The notes: generated by a model not told the origin, from the letters alone. 8,087 nt of DNA from RYN-431 sp036388295 (GCA_036388295.1 DASVSC010000256.1:1-8087); one strand, 5' to 3'. Positions 1 through 6,779 are shown, counted from the first letter of the stretch. Numbers and translations: made by a program.

Positions 1-84
1 CACCGCGGCGATCTCCTCGACCGCCATCCCCTCGTCTTCGGACAACTCGACCATTCGACGGCGGACCATCGGCGGGAAGTACAT
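1..84 (-). CDS. Partial protein, possible helix-turn-helix N-terminus (cut by left edge)
   Basis: An open frame begins with ATG at 84 and runs off the left edge after 28 codons. The translation starts MYFPPMVRRRM, followed by VELSEDEGMAVEEIAAV. A basic stretch followed by an acidic helix ending in 'V-E-E-I-A' resembles the first helices of helix-turn-helix domains in transposases (IS630-like) and small DNA-binding regulators, in which the recognition helix would follow just outside the window. An in-frame TAG lies four codons upstream (TAG-ATT-CGC-CGC-ATG), so this ATG is the likely start. I see no clear Shine-Dalgarno sequence ahead of it. The gene lies 80 bp downstream of fmdB on the same strand. 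The family assignment is inference from few residues. A spurious frame cannot be excluded. Confidence 0.35.
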   Translation of the reverse strand, partial: MYFPPMVRRRMVELSEDEGMAVEEIAAV

Positions 85-164
85 GCGGCGAATCTAACGA
101 CTCGCCCAGAACGGCGCTACTGCAAAAGCCGCATTGCTCTAAATTATGCACGAAAGTGCTGGGC

Positions 165-497
165 TTAATGCTCCATCACCCACGGGCGGCTACCTGTCGA
201 AACGTGCCGCGTACGGCCGTTCAGCTGTTCCATCTGCCTCGGGTCCGGCGGCGGGCTCTTCTTGCGGCTGCCGCAGCCGCAGCCGGTTTTGCACATGTGG
301 GGTTCGTGGCGGCTTTTTTCATTCCGTTCGGCGGCCATGCGGCTGAGCGGTGACATCGCCGCGACGGCGGGGGCGTACCAGACGCGGGTGGCCTCTGCCG
401 CGCAGTCGGGGCACTGCACGCCCTCGGCCGCACGGCTGACGGGGCGGAAGACCTCGAACGATCCGCAGGCGGAACAATTGAACTCGTAAAGTGGCAT
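165..497 (-). CDS. fmdB: FmdB-family zinc-ribbon protein (putative regulatory protein)
   Basis: This 110-residue protein opens with MPLYEFNCSACG, the hallmark of the FmdB/CxxC-CxxC zinc-ribbon family. Cys8-x-x-Cys11 and Cys29-x-x-Cys32 form the expected four-cysteine metal site. Residues 35-60 have the usual 'Y-x-P' and 'NEKSRHEP' style tail. A second metal-like cluster follows (His64, His67, Cys69, Cys73, Cys75). Family members are about 70-115 residues, so the length fits. In Methylophilus, FmdB is encoded beside formamidase and was proposed to regulate it; the biochemical role is not firmly established. The gene is downstream of fmdA on the same strand, 75 bp away, with an intrinsic-terminator-like hairpin between them. 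The region ahead of the ATG has only a weak GAGAA-type ribosome site. The family call is secure; the function is inferred from context. Confidence 0.88.
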   Translation of the reverse strand: MPLYEFNCSACGSFEVFRPVSRAAEGVQCPDCAAEATRVWYAPAVAAMSPLSRMAAERNEKSRHEPHMCKTGCGCGSRKKSPPPDPRQMEQLNGRTRHVSTGSRPWVMEH

Positions 498-521
498 GGA
501 GATTCTCGTGCTGGTTGTACG

Positions 522-556
522 AAAAAGGGGCGGCCCGGTGCGGACACCGGGCCGCC
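522..556 (-). terminator. Intrinsic terminator / attenuator between fmdA and fmdB
   Basis: Positions 529-540 and 545-556 are a perfect 12-bp inverted repeat (arm GGCGGCCCGGTG) around a 4-nt loop. Read on the minus strand, the stem is followed after two C residues by five T residues (526-522), which is the classic rho-independent arrangement for transcripts leaving fmdA. On the plus strand the T-run lies about ten bases from the stem (566-570), so it would be a poor terminator in that direction. Only 24 nt separate the T-run from the fmdB ATG, and these hold the fmdB ribosome site. There is little room for a separate promoter, so fmdB is probably made by read-through. Confidence 0.85.
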
Positions 557-572
557 GTTCACATCTTTTTGA

Positions 573-1793
573 TTAGGTCACTTTGGCAAGGTCGATCGAG
601 CCGTCGATCACTTGAATCGGCCCGTCGGCATTGGGGCGGACGTCGAACTTGAAGATCTCCGTCGGGATCGCCAGCGTCGCGCAGGCGTTTGGAATATCGA
701 CGATGCCGCTGATGCGGCCTTCGACGGGTGCGGTGCCGAGGATGGCATAAATCTGTTCGCCGCTGTAGCCGAACTTCTTCAGGTAGTTAATGGCGTTCAG
801 GCAGGCCTGGCGGTAGGCGACGTGGGCGTCGAGGTAATACTGCTTGCCCTGCTCATCGACGCTGATGCCTTCGAACACCAGGTAGTTGCTGTAGTTGGGC
901 TGCAGGTGGCTGAGCTCGAACACCGGGTTCAGGATGCCGTACTTCGCCATGCCGCCCTTGATGACGTTGACGCGCAGGTCGAGATAACCGGCCATTTCGA
1001 TCGCGCCGCAGAAGGTGATTTCGCCGTCACCCTGGCTGAAGTGCAGATCGCCCATCGAGAGGCCGCCGCCTTTTTGGTAGACGGGGAAATAGACTTTTGA
1101 GCCGCGGGTGAGGTTCTTGATGTCGCAGTTGCCGCCGTGCTCGCGCGGGGGGACAGTGCGGGCCGCTTCGGCCTTGGCCTTGGCGAGGCCGTCGCCGGTG
1201 AGGCGGCCGAGATGGGCAGTGTCGGCGTACGGCAGCGTGGCCAACGCGGGCACGCGGTTGGGGTTGGTGTCGAATAGCGCCTTCTCGCGTTTGTTCCACT
1301 TGGCCAGCTCCGCGTGCGACGGGAGACAGCCGATCAGGCCGGGGTGCATAATGCCGGCGAACTCGACCTTGGGAATGTGTCGTGAGTTGGCGTAAATGCC
1401 GCTGAAGTTCCAGCAGGCCTTGCGGGCGTGTGGGTAGTGTTCGTCGAGGAAGCCGCCGCCGTTGGTCTTGTCGAAGATGCCGGTGAAACCCCACTGCGAA
1501 TCGGGCAGCACGCCGACGTCGAGCAGGTCGACGACCAGCAGATCGCCCGGCTCAGCGCCGTGAACGCCGACAGGGCCGGTGAGGTAATGGACCTTGGACA
1601 AGTCGACGACCTTGATGTCGGTTGCCGAGTCGTCATCTTTGATCTGCCCGCCGGTCCAGTCGATACATTCGATGCGGAACTCGTCGCCGGGCTTGACCCA
1701 TTCGACGATCGGGATGTCGGGGTGCCAGCGGTTGTGGAGCACGTCTTGTTTCTCGGGCGGAGTCGAGATGTCTACCTTGATCAGAGTCTTCAT
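573..1793 (-). CDS. fmdA: Formamidase (acetamidase/formamidase family, FmdA)
   Basis: This 406-residue cytoplasmic amidase is predicted to hydrolyse formamide to formate and ammonia (EC 3.5.1.49 type). The length matches known formamidases (about 405-410). Visible family motifs in order are: HYLTGPVGVHGAEPGDLL (about 69-86), NGGGFL (111-116), the HPG-containing MHPGLIGC (149-156), EHGGNCDIKNL (218-228) and GDLHFSQGDGE (248-258). The His/Asp-rich last two stretches are the best conserved and probably build the active site. No signal peptide is seen. A strong ribosome site (AAAGGTGAGG, just ahead of ATG 1793) supports the start. It is divergent from urtABCDE and upstream of fmdB. Acetamide or other short amides are possible substrates, but overall the sequence looks closer to formamidase than to acetamidase. 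Confidence 0.93.
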   Translation of the reverse strand: MKTLIKVDISTPPEKQDVLHNRWHPDIPIVEWVKPGDEFRIECIDWTGGQIKDDDSATDIKVVDLSKVHYLTGPVGVHGAEPGDLLVVDLLDVGVLPDSQWGFTGIFDKTNGGGFLDEHYPHARKACWNFSGIYANSRHIPKVEFAGIMHPGLIGCLPSHAELAKWNKREKALFDTNPNRVPALATLPYADTAHLGRLTGDGLAKAKAEAARTVPPREHGGNCDIKNLTRGSKVYFPVYQKGGGLSMGDLHFSQGDGEITFCGAIEMAGYLDLRVNVIKGGMAKYGILNPVFELSHLQPNYSNYLVFEGISVDEQGKQYYLDAHVAYRQACLNAINYLKKFGYSGEQIYAILGTAPVEGRISGIVDIPNACATLAIPTEIFKFDVRPNADGPIQVIDGSIDLAKVT

Positions 1794-1827
1794 GCCTCAC
1801 CTTTCACAGCCGTGAACGAATCGCTCG

Positions 1828-1861
1828 GGCGACACCGCCTCCGGGCGGCGTCTGGGTCGCC
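1828..1861 (-). other. Stem-loop in the fmdA leader
   Basis: GGCGAC (1828-1833) pairs with GTCGCC (1856-1861). Inside it CCGCC (1835-1839) pairs with GGCGG (1844-1848) around a 4-nt loop. On the plus strand that loop reads C(TCCG)G, a stable UNCG-type tetraloop; on the minus strand it is CGGA. The hairpin sits 35 bp upstream of the fmdA start, so it would lie in the fmdA 5' leader. There is no T-run, so it is not a terminator. A role in translation or mRNA stability is inference only. Confidence 0.4.
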
Positions 1862-2308
1862 TCTCGCAAACTGAATGCCGTCGCGCGACTGCGCGGGAAA
1901 TGAGCAGTGGCCCGTTCCGTGTCGAACGGCCGCTTACGGATTGCCGGCCGGCACCCGCACGGCGCGATTGGCCCACGAATGCCGCGACGTGAACGCACAC
2001 GCCCGCCGGACGCGCAGCGGTCTGAACGCAGTTCCCGACTTTTCTATTGCGAAGGCAGGAAACACCACGACGCCGACCCCTGCGTGCCCATTTTGTTGTT
2101 TCCGCGCCCGCCGTCGCTTTCTTTGTAGGCAATTGACCATCGGGTGCGGTGCGGGCCCTGGCTGCTGTTCTGCTACTCAAAATGCTCCGTTTGTTTTTGA
2201 TCGGTCGAACGCGAATCGCATGACCCGCTGGCATGGATCGTCCGGCTGATTCCCAAAAATTGTTCAAGTTTGTCACTCGTGTGGCCGGCGGCCGGTCCGT
2301 GGTACGGC

Positions 2309-2322
2309 GTTTGTAAACAAAC
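2309..2322. promoter_or_regulatory. Operator-like palindrome upstream of urtA
   Basis: GTTTGT-AA-ACAAAC is a perfect 6+2+6 inverted repeat. It is AT-rich inside GC-rich sequence and lies 105 bp before the urtA ATG. Its symmetry and size suit a dimeric regulator; the GT...AC core is like GntR/FadR-type sites. The regulator itself is not identified in the window. The inner TGTAAA could alternatively be a -10 element, but no -35 box is visible. Confidence 0.35.
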
Positions 2323-2335
2323 CTTCATCGTGCGA

Positions 2336-2391
2336 CCGGCTTTCTGCCGGCGTCTGACGTTACAGCAGTCAAACAGCCGGCCCCGTGCCGG
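2336..2391 (+). other. Twin small hairpins in the urtA leader
   Basis: Two hairpins share the same stem: CCGGC-TTTCT-GCCGG at 2336-2350 and CCGGC-CCCGT-GCCGG at 2377-2391. Because the arms are identical, the left arm of the first can also pair with the right arm of the second, which gives alternative folds. They lie 36-91 bp upstream of the urtA start and would be in its 5' leader if transcription starts near 2320. The loops lack the ACGR sequence of guanidine-II (mini-ykkC) riboswitches. Any regulatory role is inference, as GC-rich DNA makes short CCGG stems common. Confidence 0.35.
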
Positions 2392-2427
2392 ACTCTCGGT
2401 TTCTACTTCTTCCCGAAGGAGCCTTGC

Positions 2428-3702
2428 ATGCGTATCTCGTCCGCTCTCAAAACGTGTGTGGCCCGGTGGGCCACACGCCACCTCGCCCGGAATTGGGCGT
2501 TCGCGTCCGTCGCGACAGTCGCCGCACTCGCGCCGCTGTCGGCGTTCGCGCAGGTCAACACCACCGGCCTGGCCGTGACCGACACCGAAGTCACCGTCGG
2601 CCAGCTGCACTCGGTCACCGGCACGATGGCCATCAGCGAGACCGGCTCGGTCTGGGCTGAGAAGCTCGCCATCGAGCAGATCAACGCCAGCGGCGGCGTG
2701 CTCGGCCGCAAGATCAAGATCATTCAGGAAGACGGCGCCAGCGACTGGCCGACCTTCGCCGAGAAGGCCAAGAAGCTGTTGATCCAGGACAAGGTCGCCG
2801 CCGTGTTCGGCTGCTGGACCAGCGCCAGCCGCAAGGCCGTTTTGCCGATCTTCGAAAAAGAGAACGGCATGCTCTATTACCCCACGTTCTACGAAGGCCT
2901 GGAAGCCTCGAAGAACGTGATCTACACCGGCCAGGAGGCCACGCAGCAGATCCTGTGGGGCCTGGACTGGGCTCATAAGGAAAAGGGGAGCAAGACCTTC
3001 TTCCTGATCGGCTCCGACTACATCTGGCCGCGCACCAGCAACAAGATCGCTCGCATCCACATCGAGCGCTTCCTGAAGGGGTGTAAGGTCGTCGGCGAAG
3101 AGTATTACCCGCTCGGCCACACGAACTTCGGTTCGCTGATCAACAAGGTGAAGCTGGCCAAGCCGGACTGCATCTATTCGATCGTCGTCGGCGGTTCGAA
3201 CGTCAGCTGGTACAAGCAGCTCAAGGCCGCCGGCATCACCGGCGAGTCGCTGGCCAAGAAGAACCAGATCCTCCTCACGATCAGCACCACCGAGGACGAA
3301 ATCCTTGGCATCGGCGGCGAAAACGTGAAGGGCTTCTACGCCTGCATGAAGTACTTCCAGAGCCTGGACAACGAAAACAACAAAAAGTTCGTTGCCGAGT
3401 TCAAGAAGATGTGGGGCGACAAAGCCGTTATCGGCGACGTGACCCAGGCCGGCTACCTCGGCCCGTGGCTGTGGAAGCTGACGGTCGAAAAGGCCGGCAG
3501 CTTCGACATCGACAAGATCGCGGCGGCCTCCAAGGACGTCGAGTTCAAGGAAGCCCCCGAAGGCCCCGTGAAAATCCACGAGAACCATCACCTGTACTCC
3601 AAGGCTCGCATCGGCGAGATGATGGAAGACGGTCAGTTCAAGGTTCTGGCCGAAAGCCCGAATCAGATCACTCCGGACCCGTTCCCGAAGGGTTACCAGT
3701 AA
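2428..3702 (+). CDS. urtA: Urea/short-chain-amide ABC transporter, substrate-binding protein UrtA
   Basis: This 424-residue periplasmic binding protein captures the substrate for the transporter encoded downstream. The N-terminus has a long basic region, a hydrophobic core (about 24-37) and a cleavage site after Ala-Phe-Ala41, so the protein is secreted. The mature part is a type-I periplasmic-binding fold of the UrtA/FmdD/AmiC class. Typical stretches are TDTEVTVGQLHSVTGTMA near the start, FGCWTSASRKAVLP (127-140), YYPTFYEGLE (150-159) and the C-terminal DPFPKGYQ, which is characteristic of UrtA. An AAGGAG ribosome site ends 6 nt before the ATG. Length is normal for UrtA (about 400-440). The close relationship between urea and formamide binders means the true ligand is not settled by sequence; the divergent formamidase argues that formamide may be included. 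It is the first gene of the operon. Confidence 0.94.
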   Translation: MRISSALKTCVARWATRHLARNWAFASVATVAALAPLSAFAQVNTTGLAVTDTEVTVGQLHSVTGTMAISETGSVWAEKLAIEQINASGGVLGRKIKIIQEDGASDWPTFAEKAKKLLIQDKVAAVFGCWTSASRKAVLPIFEKENGMLYYPTFYEGLEASKNVIYTGQEATQQILWGLDWAHKEKGSKTFFLIGSDYIWPRTSNKIARIHIERFLKGCKVVGEEYYPLGHTNFGSLINKVKLAKPDCIYSIVVGGSNVSWYKQLKAAGITGESLAKKNQILLTISTTEDEILGIGGENVKGFYACMKYFQSLDNENNKKFVAEFKKMWGDKAVIGDVTQAGYLGPWLWKLTVEKAGSFDIDKIAAASKDVEFKEAPEGPVKIHENHHLYSKARIGEMMEDGQFKVLAESPNQITPDPFPKGYQ

Positions 3703-3719
3703 TCCCCGTCCGCATTTCC

Positions 3720-3779
3720 GCCGGGCCGCGGGCGGTCCGCCGCGGGCCGGCTTTGGGGGCGTCCGACACGTGGACGCCC
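3720..3779 (+). other. Paired GC-rich hairpins between urtA and urtB
   Basis: The first hairpin (3720-3751) pairs GCCGG-G-CCGCGG with CCGCGG-G-CCGGC: eleven pairs, one G/G mismatch, 8-nt loop. The second (3757-3779) pairs GGGCGTCC with GGACGCCC around a 7-nt loop. Neither is followed by a T-run (only three T residues after the first), so this is not a standard intrinsic terminator. In binding-protein operons such hairpins after the first gene commonly protect the upstream mRNA from 3' decay or cause partial termination, so that binding protein exceeds permease. That role here is inferred from position and structure. Confidence 0.65.
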
Positions 3780-3804
3780 GCCCGCTGATCATTCCGGAGA
3801 CCGC

Positions 3805-4752
3805 ATGACTGAACTGCTGTTGCCGATGCTGGCGCAAACGAGTTTCACCGAATACAAAGCCATCTTCCTGATGCAGGGCTTCGCCGGGCTGAGCTTGTTC
3901 TCGGTCTTCCTGCTGATGTCGCTGGGCCTGGCGATCATCTTCGGCCAGATGCGCGTCATCAACATGGCGCACGGCGAGTTCCTCACACTCGGCGCGTACG
4001 TCACCGCGATGTTCTCGCACTACGTCGAGGCCAACCACGTCGGCTTCATGCCATACTTCTTCCCGTTCGCGGTGGCCGGGGCGTTCGTCGCCACGTTCAT
4101 TGTCGGCTGGCTCGTGGAGTGGTCGCTGATCCGTTACCTGTACCAGCGCCCGCTCGACACGCTGCTGGCCACGTGGGGCGTGAGCATGGTGATGCAGGAA
4201 GGCTTCCGCCAGCTGTTCGGTGCGCGGGAGACGAGTGCCACGCTGCCCGAATGGCTGATGGGATCGTGGGCACCCACCGAAGACATCGACATCCCGCTGA
4301 ACGGCCTGCTGATGCTCGGCATGGCGATCGGCATGATGGCCCTGGTCTACGTCCTGCTCTACCGCTCGCGCTGGGGCATGCGGGTGCGGGCCACCACGCT
4401 TAACCGCGCCATGGCCGGGGCCGTGGGCATCAATACCAAGATGACCGACCGCGTGACGTTCGCGCTGGGCTGCGGCCTGGCGGGCGTGGCGGGGGCGGGG
4501 TTCACCACCATCGGCTCGGTCTCGCCGACGGCGGGGCAGGCGTACATCGTCGACACCTTCATCGTCGTCGTCTTCGGCGGGGCCGGCAGCCTGATCGGCA
4601 CGCTGATCTCGGCCTTCACGATCGGGCAGGCGCAGTCGATCCTGGAGTTCTTCCTGAGCGGCGTACTCGCCAAAGTGGTCGTGCTGGTGACGGTCATCGT
4701 GCTGCTGATGATTCGCCCGCAGGGACTGATCGCCGCGAAGGTCCGCCGCTGA
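3805..4752 (+). CDS. urtB: Urea/amide ABC transporter, permease UrtB
   Basis: This 315-residue inner-membrane permease of the branched-chain-amino-acid (LivH-like) family forms half of the channel. It contains about eight hydrophobic segments, including 25-47, 53-73, 82-104 and two C-terminal ones ending at RPQGL. The conserved GLAIIFGQMRVINMAHGEF (41-59) is diagnostic of the LivH/UrtB group. The cytoplasmic coupling loop RATTLNRAMAGAVGIN (about 195-210) would contact an ATPase subunit. Many proteobacterial UrtB proteins carry an extra soluble N-terminal domain (about 500+ residues); this one is the short form without it. A CGGAGA ribosome site lies 5 nt before the ATG. It follows urtA after a 102-bp gap with hairpins and is followed by urtC. 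Confidence 0.93.
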   Translation: MTELLLPMLAQTSFTEYKAIFLMQGFAGLSLFSVFLLMSLGLAIIFGQMRVINMAHGEFLTLGAYVTAMFSHYVEANHVGFMPYFFPFAVAGAFVATFIVGWLVEWSLIRYLYQRPLDTLLATWGVSMVMQEGFRQLFGARETSATLPEWLMGSWAPTEDIDIPLNGLLMLGMAIGMMALVYVLLYRSRWGMRVRATTLNRAMAGAVGINTKMTDRVTFALGCGLAGVAGAGFTTIGSVSPTAGQAYIVDTFIVVVFGGAGSLIGTLISAFTIGQAQSILEFFLSGVLAKVVVLVTVIVLLMIRPQGLIAAKVRR

Positions 4753-4788
4753 AATGGGTCGCTCGCTTGGCCGTGGATTGTCTTCCTC

Positions 4789-4793
4789 AAGGA
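4789..4793 (+). promoter_or_regulatory. Ribosome binding site fixing the urtC start
   Basis: AAGGA sits 5 nt before the ATG at 4799. The upstream in-frame ATG at 4754 follows only GCCGCTGAA and has no ribosome site. The extra 15 residues it would add (MGRSLGRGLSSSRTV) are not membrane-like. The downstream start is therefore preferred. Confidence 0.75.
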
Positions 4794-4798
4794 CCGTT

Positions 4799-5989
4799 AT
4801 GAACCGCTTTTATCAAGTATTCCTCGGCGGCCGGTCGGGCGCGATCGGCTTGGCCGTGCTCGCGGCGCTGCTGCTAATCGTGTTCCCGATGGCGCTGGAC
4901 GTGTTCCGTCTGAACTTGGTCGCCCGCTACCTCAGCTACGCGTTCGTCGCCATCGGCCTGGTCGTCTGCTGGGGCCATGGCGGCATCCTGAGCCTGGGCC
5001 AGGGCGTCTTCTGGGGCCTGGGTGGCTACTGCTTGGCGGCATTCCTGAAACTGGAAGCCGCCCGTAACATCGCCCTCGAGGCCACCAGCGACCAGATGCG
5101 CGCCCTGACCACCGTCGGCCTGCCCGACTTCATGGACTGGAACCAGATCACCGTGCTGCCGTGGTTCTGGGTGCCGTTCAAAAGCTTCCCGGCCACCGTG
5201 TTGCTGGTGTTCGTGGTGCCGACCGTTATCGCGTTCATCCTCGGCACCGCCATCTTCAAACGTCGCGTGGCGGGCGTCTACTTCGCGATTATCACGCAGG
5301 CGCTGGCGTGGATCATGGAAATGTACTTCGTCACCCGTCAGGGCTGGACGGGCGGCATCAACGGCATCACCGACCTGCGCACCATGCTCGGCTGGGACAT
5401 TCGCTCCACGAACGCCCAGTACAAACTCTACTTCGCAACGTCAATTTTGCTGCTGGGCTGCATCGTGCTCTGCAGGGCCGTCCTCCGCAGCAAGCTGGGC
5501 CGGCTGCTGGTCGCCCTGCGCGACGAGGAAGACCGCGTTCGCTTCAGCGGCTACGACTCGGCCAACATCAAACGCTTCGCCTTCGTCTTTGCTTCGGGCA
5601 TTTCGGCCTTGGGCGGGGCGATGTTCGTGCTGAACTACGGCTTCATGTCGCCCAAGCTCATCACGATCGAGCCGTCGATTTACATGGTCATCTACTGCGC
5701 CGTCGGCGGCCGCATGTCGCTGATCGGGGCGGTCTACGGCACGCTGCTGGTCAACTACGGCCGAACGTATTTCTCCGAGCAGTTCCCCGCGATGTGGTAC
5801 TTCCTGATGGGGTCCGTCTTCATCGCCGTCACGCGCTTCTTCCCAAACGGGATGGCCGGTATTTATGACGATTACATCGTCACCGGCTTCAATCGCCTCG
5901 GCGGCCACCTCCGCGCCAGCCGCGGGCGGGCACCCAGCCCGGACGCGGGCATCCAGATCAACCCCGGCATTCAATCCCCCGGAAACTAA
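4799..5989 (+). CDS. urtC: Urea/amide ABC transporter, permease UrtC
   Basis: This 396-residue inner-membrane permease of the LivM/UrtC family is the partner of UrtB. The N-terminus has a hydrophobic span at about 15-35 and then the family motif WGHGGILSLGQGVFWGLGGY (58-77). Further segments follow, with TRQGWTGGINGITDL in the middle, where LivM-type proteins have the 'TGG.nGi' signature. The coupling loop is at about 241-256 (RDEEDRVRFSGYD). The last 30 residues (GGHLRASRGRAPSPDAG and beyond) form a polar, Pro/Gly-rich cytoplasmic tail that is not conserved and makes the protein slightly long. The start at 4799 is chosen on the ribosome site; the frame could extend to 4754. It lies 46 bp after urtB, and its stop is 3 bp before the urtD start, which indicates co-transcription and translational coupling. 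Confidence 0.92.
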   Translation: MNRFYQVFLGGRSGAIGLAVLAALLLIVFPMALDVFRLNLVARYLSYAFVAIGLVVCWGHGGILSLGQGVFWGLGGYCLAAFLKLEAARNIALEATSDQMRALTTVGLPDFMDWNQITVLPWFWVPFKSFPATVLLVFVVPTVIAFILGTAIFKRRVAGVYFAIITQALAWIMEMYFVTRQGWTGGINGITDLRTMLGWDIRSTNAQYKLYFATSILLLGCIVLCRAVLRSKLGRLLVALRDEEDRVRFSGYDSANIKRFAFVFASGISALGGAMFVLNYGFMSPKLITIEPSIYMVIYCAVGGRMSLIGAVYGTLLVNYGRTYFSEQFPAMWYFLMGSVFIAVTRFFPNGMAGIYDDYIVTGFNRLGGHLRASRGRAPSPDAGIQINPGIQSPGN

Positions 5990-5992
5990 TTC

Positions 5993-6739
5993 ATGGGCAA
6001 CCAAAGCACCTACGCGCTCGGCGTCGAACACCTGACCGTCTCCTTCGACGGCTTTAAGGCTGTGGACGATCTCACCTTCTATGTCGACTACGACGAAGTC
6101 CGCGTCGTCATCGGCCCGAACGGGGCGGGCAAAACCACCTTGCTCGACCTGATCTGCGGCAAGACCAAAGCCACCGGCGGCAGCGTGATGTTCAAGAACC
6201 ACGAAGTGCTCGGTAAGGCCGAGCAGAACATCGTGAAGATGGGCATCAGCCGTAAGTTTCAGACGCCGTCGGTTTATCCCAAGTTGACGGTGTTTGAGAA
6301 CCTGGAATTGTCGTACCCCAAAGGCCGCACCGTCTTCGGCTCCCTGTTCTTCGCCCGCAGTCCGGCGATTGTCGAACGCGTCGAAGAAGTGGCCAGTGAG
6401 ATTTACCTCAAAGACCTGCTCCACACCCAGGCCGAGCTGCTCAGCCACGGGCAGAAGCAGTGGTTGGAAATCGGCATGCTGCTGATCGCCGACCCGCAGA
6501 TGGTGATGCTGGACGAACCCGTCGCCGGCATGAGCGTGCGCGAGCGCCAGCAGACCGCCGAGCTGCTCGGCCGTATCTGCAAGGGCCGCGTGGTGCTGGT
6601 GATCGAACACGACATGAACTTCGTCCGCGAAATCGCCCACAAGGTGACGGTCATGCACCAGGGCAAGCTCCTGGCCGAGGGGAGCATGGACGAGGTGCAG
6701 AACAACGAGAAAGTCATCGAAGTGTACTTAGGCCATTGA
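5993..6739 (+). CDS. urtD: Urea/amide ABC transporter, ATP-binding protein UrtD
   Basis: This 248-residue cytoplasmic ATPase of the LivG/UrtD family is one of two that power import. All nucleotide-binding elements are visible: Walker A GPNGAGKTT (41-49), Q-loop Gln90 in RKFQTPSVYP, signature LSHGQ (150-154), Walker B MVMLDE (170-175) and the switch His206 in VIEHDM. The LSHGQKQWLEIGMLL signature with His in place of the usual Gly is the form normally seen in UrtD, so it marks the subfamily and is not a defect. The start is 3 bp after the urtC stop. A GGAA ribosome site lies within the end of urtC. The length is typical (about 245-255). Confidence 0.94.
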   Translation: MGNQSTYALGVEHLTVSFDGFKAVDDLTFYVDYDEVRVVIGPNGAGKTTLLDLICGKTKATGGSVMFKNHEVLGKAEQNIVKMGISRKFQTPSVYPKLTVFENLELSYPKGRTVFGSLFFARSPAIVERVEEVASEIYLKDLLHTQAELLSHGQKQWLEIGMLLIADPQMVMLDEPVAGMSVRERQQTAELLGRICKGRVVLVIEHDMNFVREIAHKVTVMHQGKLLAEGSMDEVQNNEKVIEVYLGH

Positions 6740-6779
6740 ACTCATAAGACACGCCATAGCGTGCCTTACGGAAGACGAT

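Larger units (their letters stand above)
1794..2427. promoter_or_regulatory. Divergent control region between fmdA and urtA
   Basis: This 634-bp stretch holds no gene I can support. The open frames here translate to Arg/Pro/Ala-rich sequence without domain features or ribosome sites. It must contain the promoters for fmdA (leftward) and for the urt operon (rightward). No good -35/-10 pair, sigma-54 site, CRP site or NtrC site could be picked out by eye. Features seen are a hairpin at 1828-1861, a 12-bp palindrome TGCCGGCCGGCA at 1942-1953, AT-richer patches at about 2171-2200 and 2250-2275, a 14-bp palindrome at 2309-2322, and two matching hairpins at 2336-2350 and 2377-2391. The first belongs to the fmdA leader and the last three to the urtA side. 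Confidence 0.6.

Noticed and set aside
148..159. GCAC-GAAA-GTGC hairpin downstream of fmdB as a terminator
   Set aside because: The stem is only 4 bp and the following minus-strand sequence has no solid T-run.
2229..2244. Sigma-54-like site (TGGCAT near 2229)
   Set aside because: The -24 half is fair, but the -12 half reads GTCCG, not TTGC[A/T], so the required GC at the right spacing is missing.
1797..2276. Open frames in the fmdA-urtA spacer
   Set aside because: Their translations are Arg/Ala/Pro-rich with no hydrophobic pattern, motif or ribosome site, and they overlap one another on both strands.
2281..2427. Guanidine or other known riboswitch before urtA
   Set aside because: The conserved ykkC core and the ACGR loops of the mini-ykkC class are absent.
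2173..4038. Long minus-strand open frame (621 codons) opposite urtA
   Set aside because: It is the antisense of a clear UrtA gene and part of urtB. It is rich in Asp/Val/Ala/Leu with no domain pattern, as expected from the codon bias of GC-rich genes, and has no ribosome site.
4754..4798. Longer urtC start at 4754
   Set aside because: It has no ribosome site and adds a non-conserved polar stretch; AAGGA before 4799 supports the shorter form.
6500..6550. UrtD signature LSHGQ and UrtE switch Gln as signs of inactive ATPases
   Set aside because: Both variants are usual for their UrtD and UrtE/LivF subfamilies, and all other ATP-binding motifs are intact.
5441..6658. Long minus-strand open frame (405 codons) opposite urtC/urtD
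   Set aside because: It lies opposite two well-supported transporter genes and shows no recognisable motif. It is a compositional shadow.
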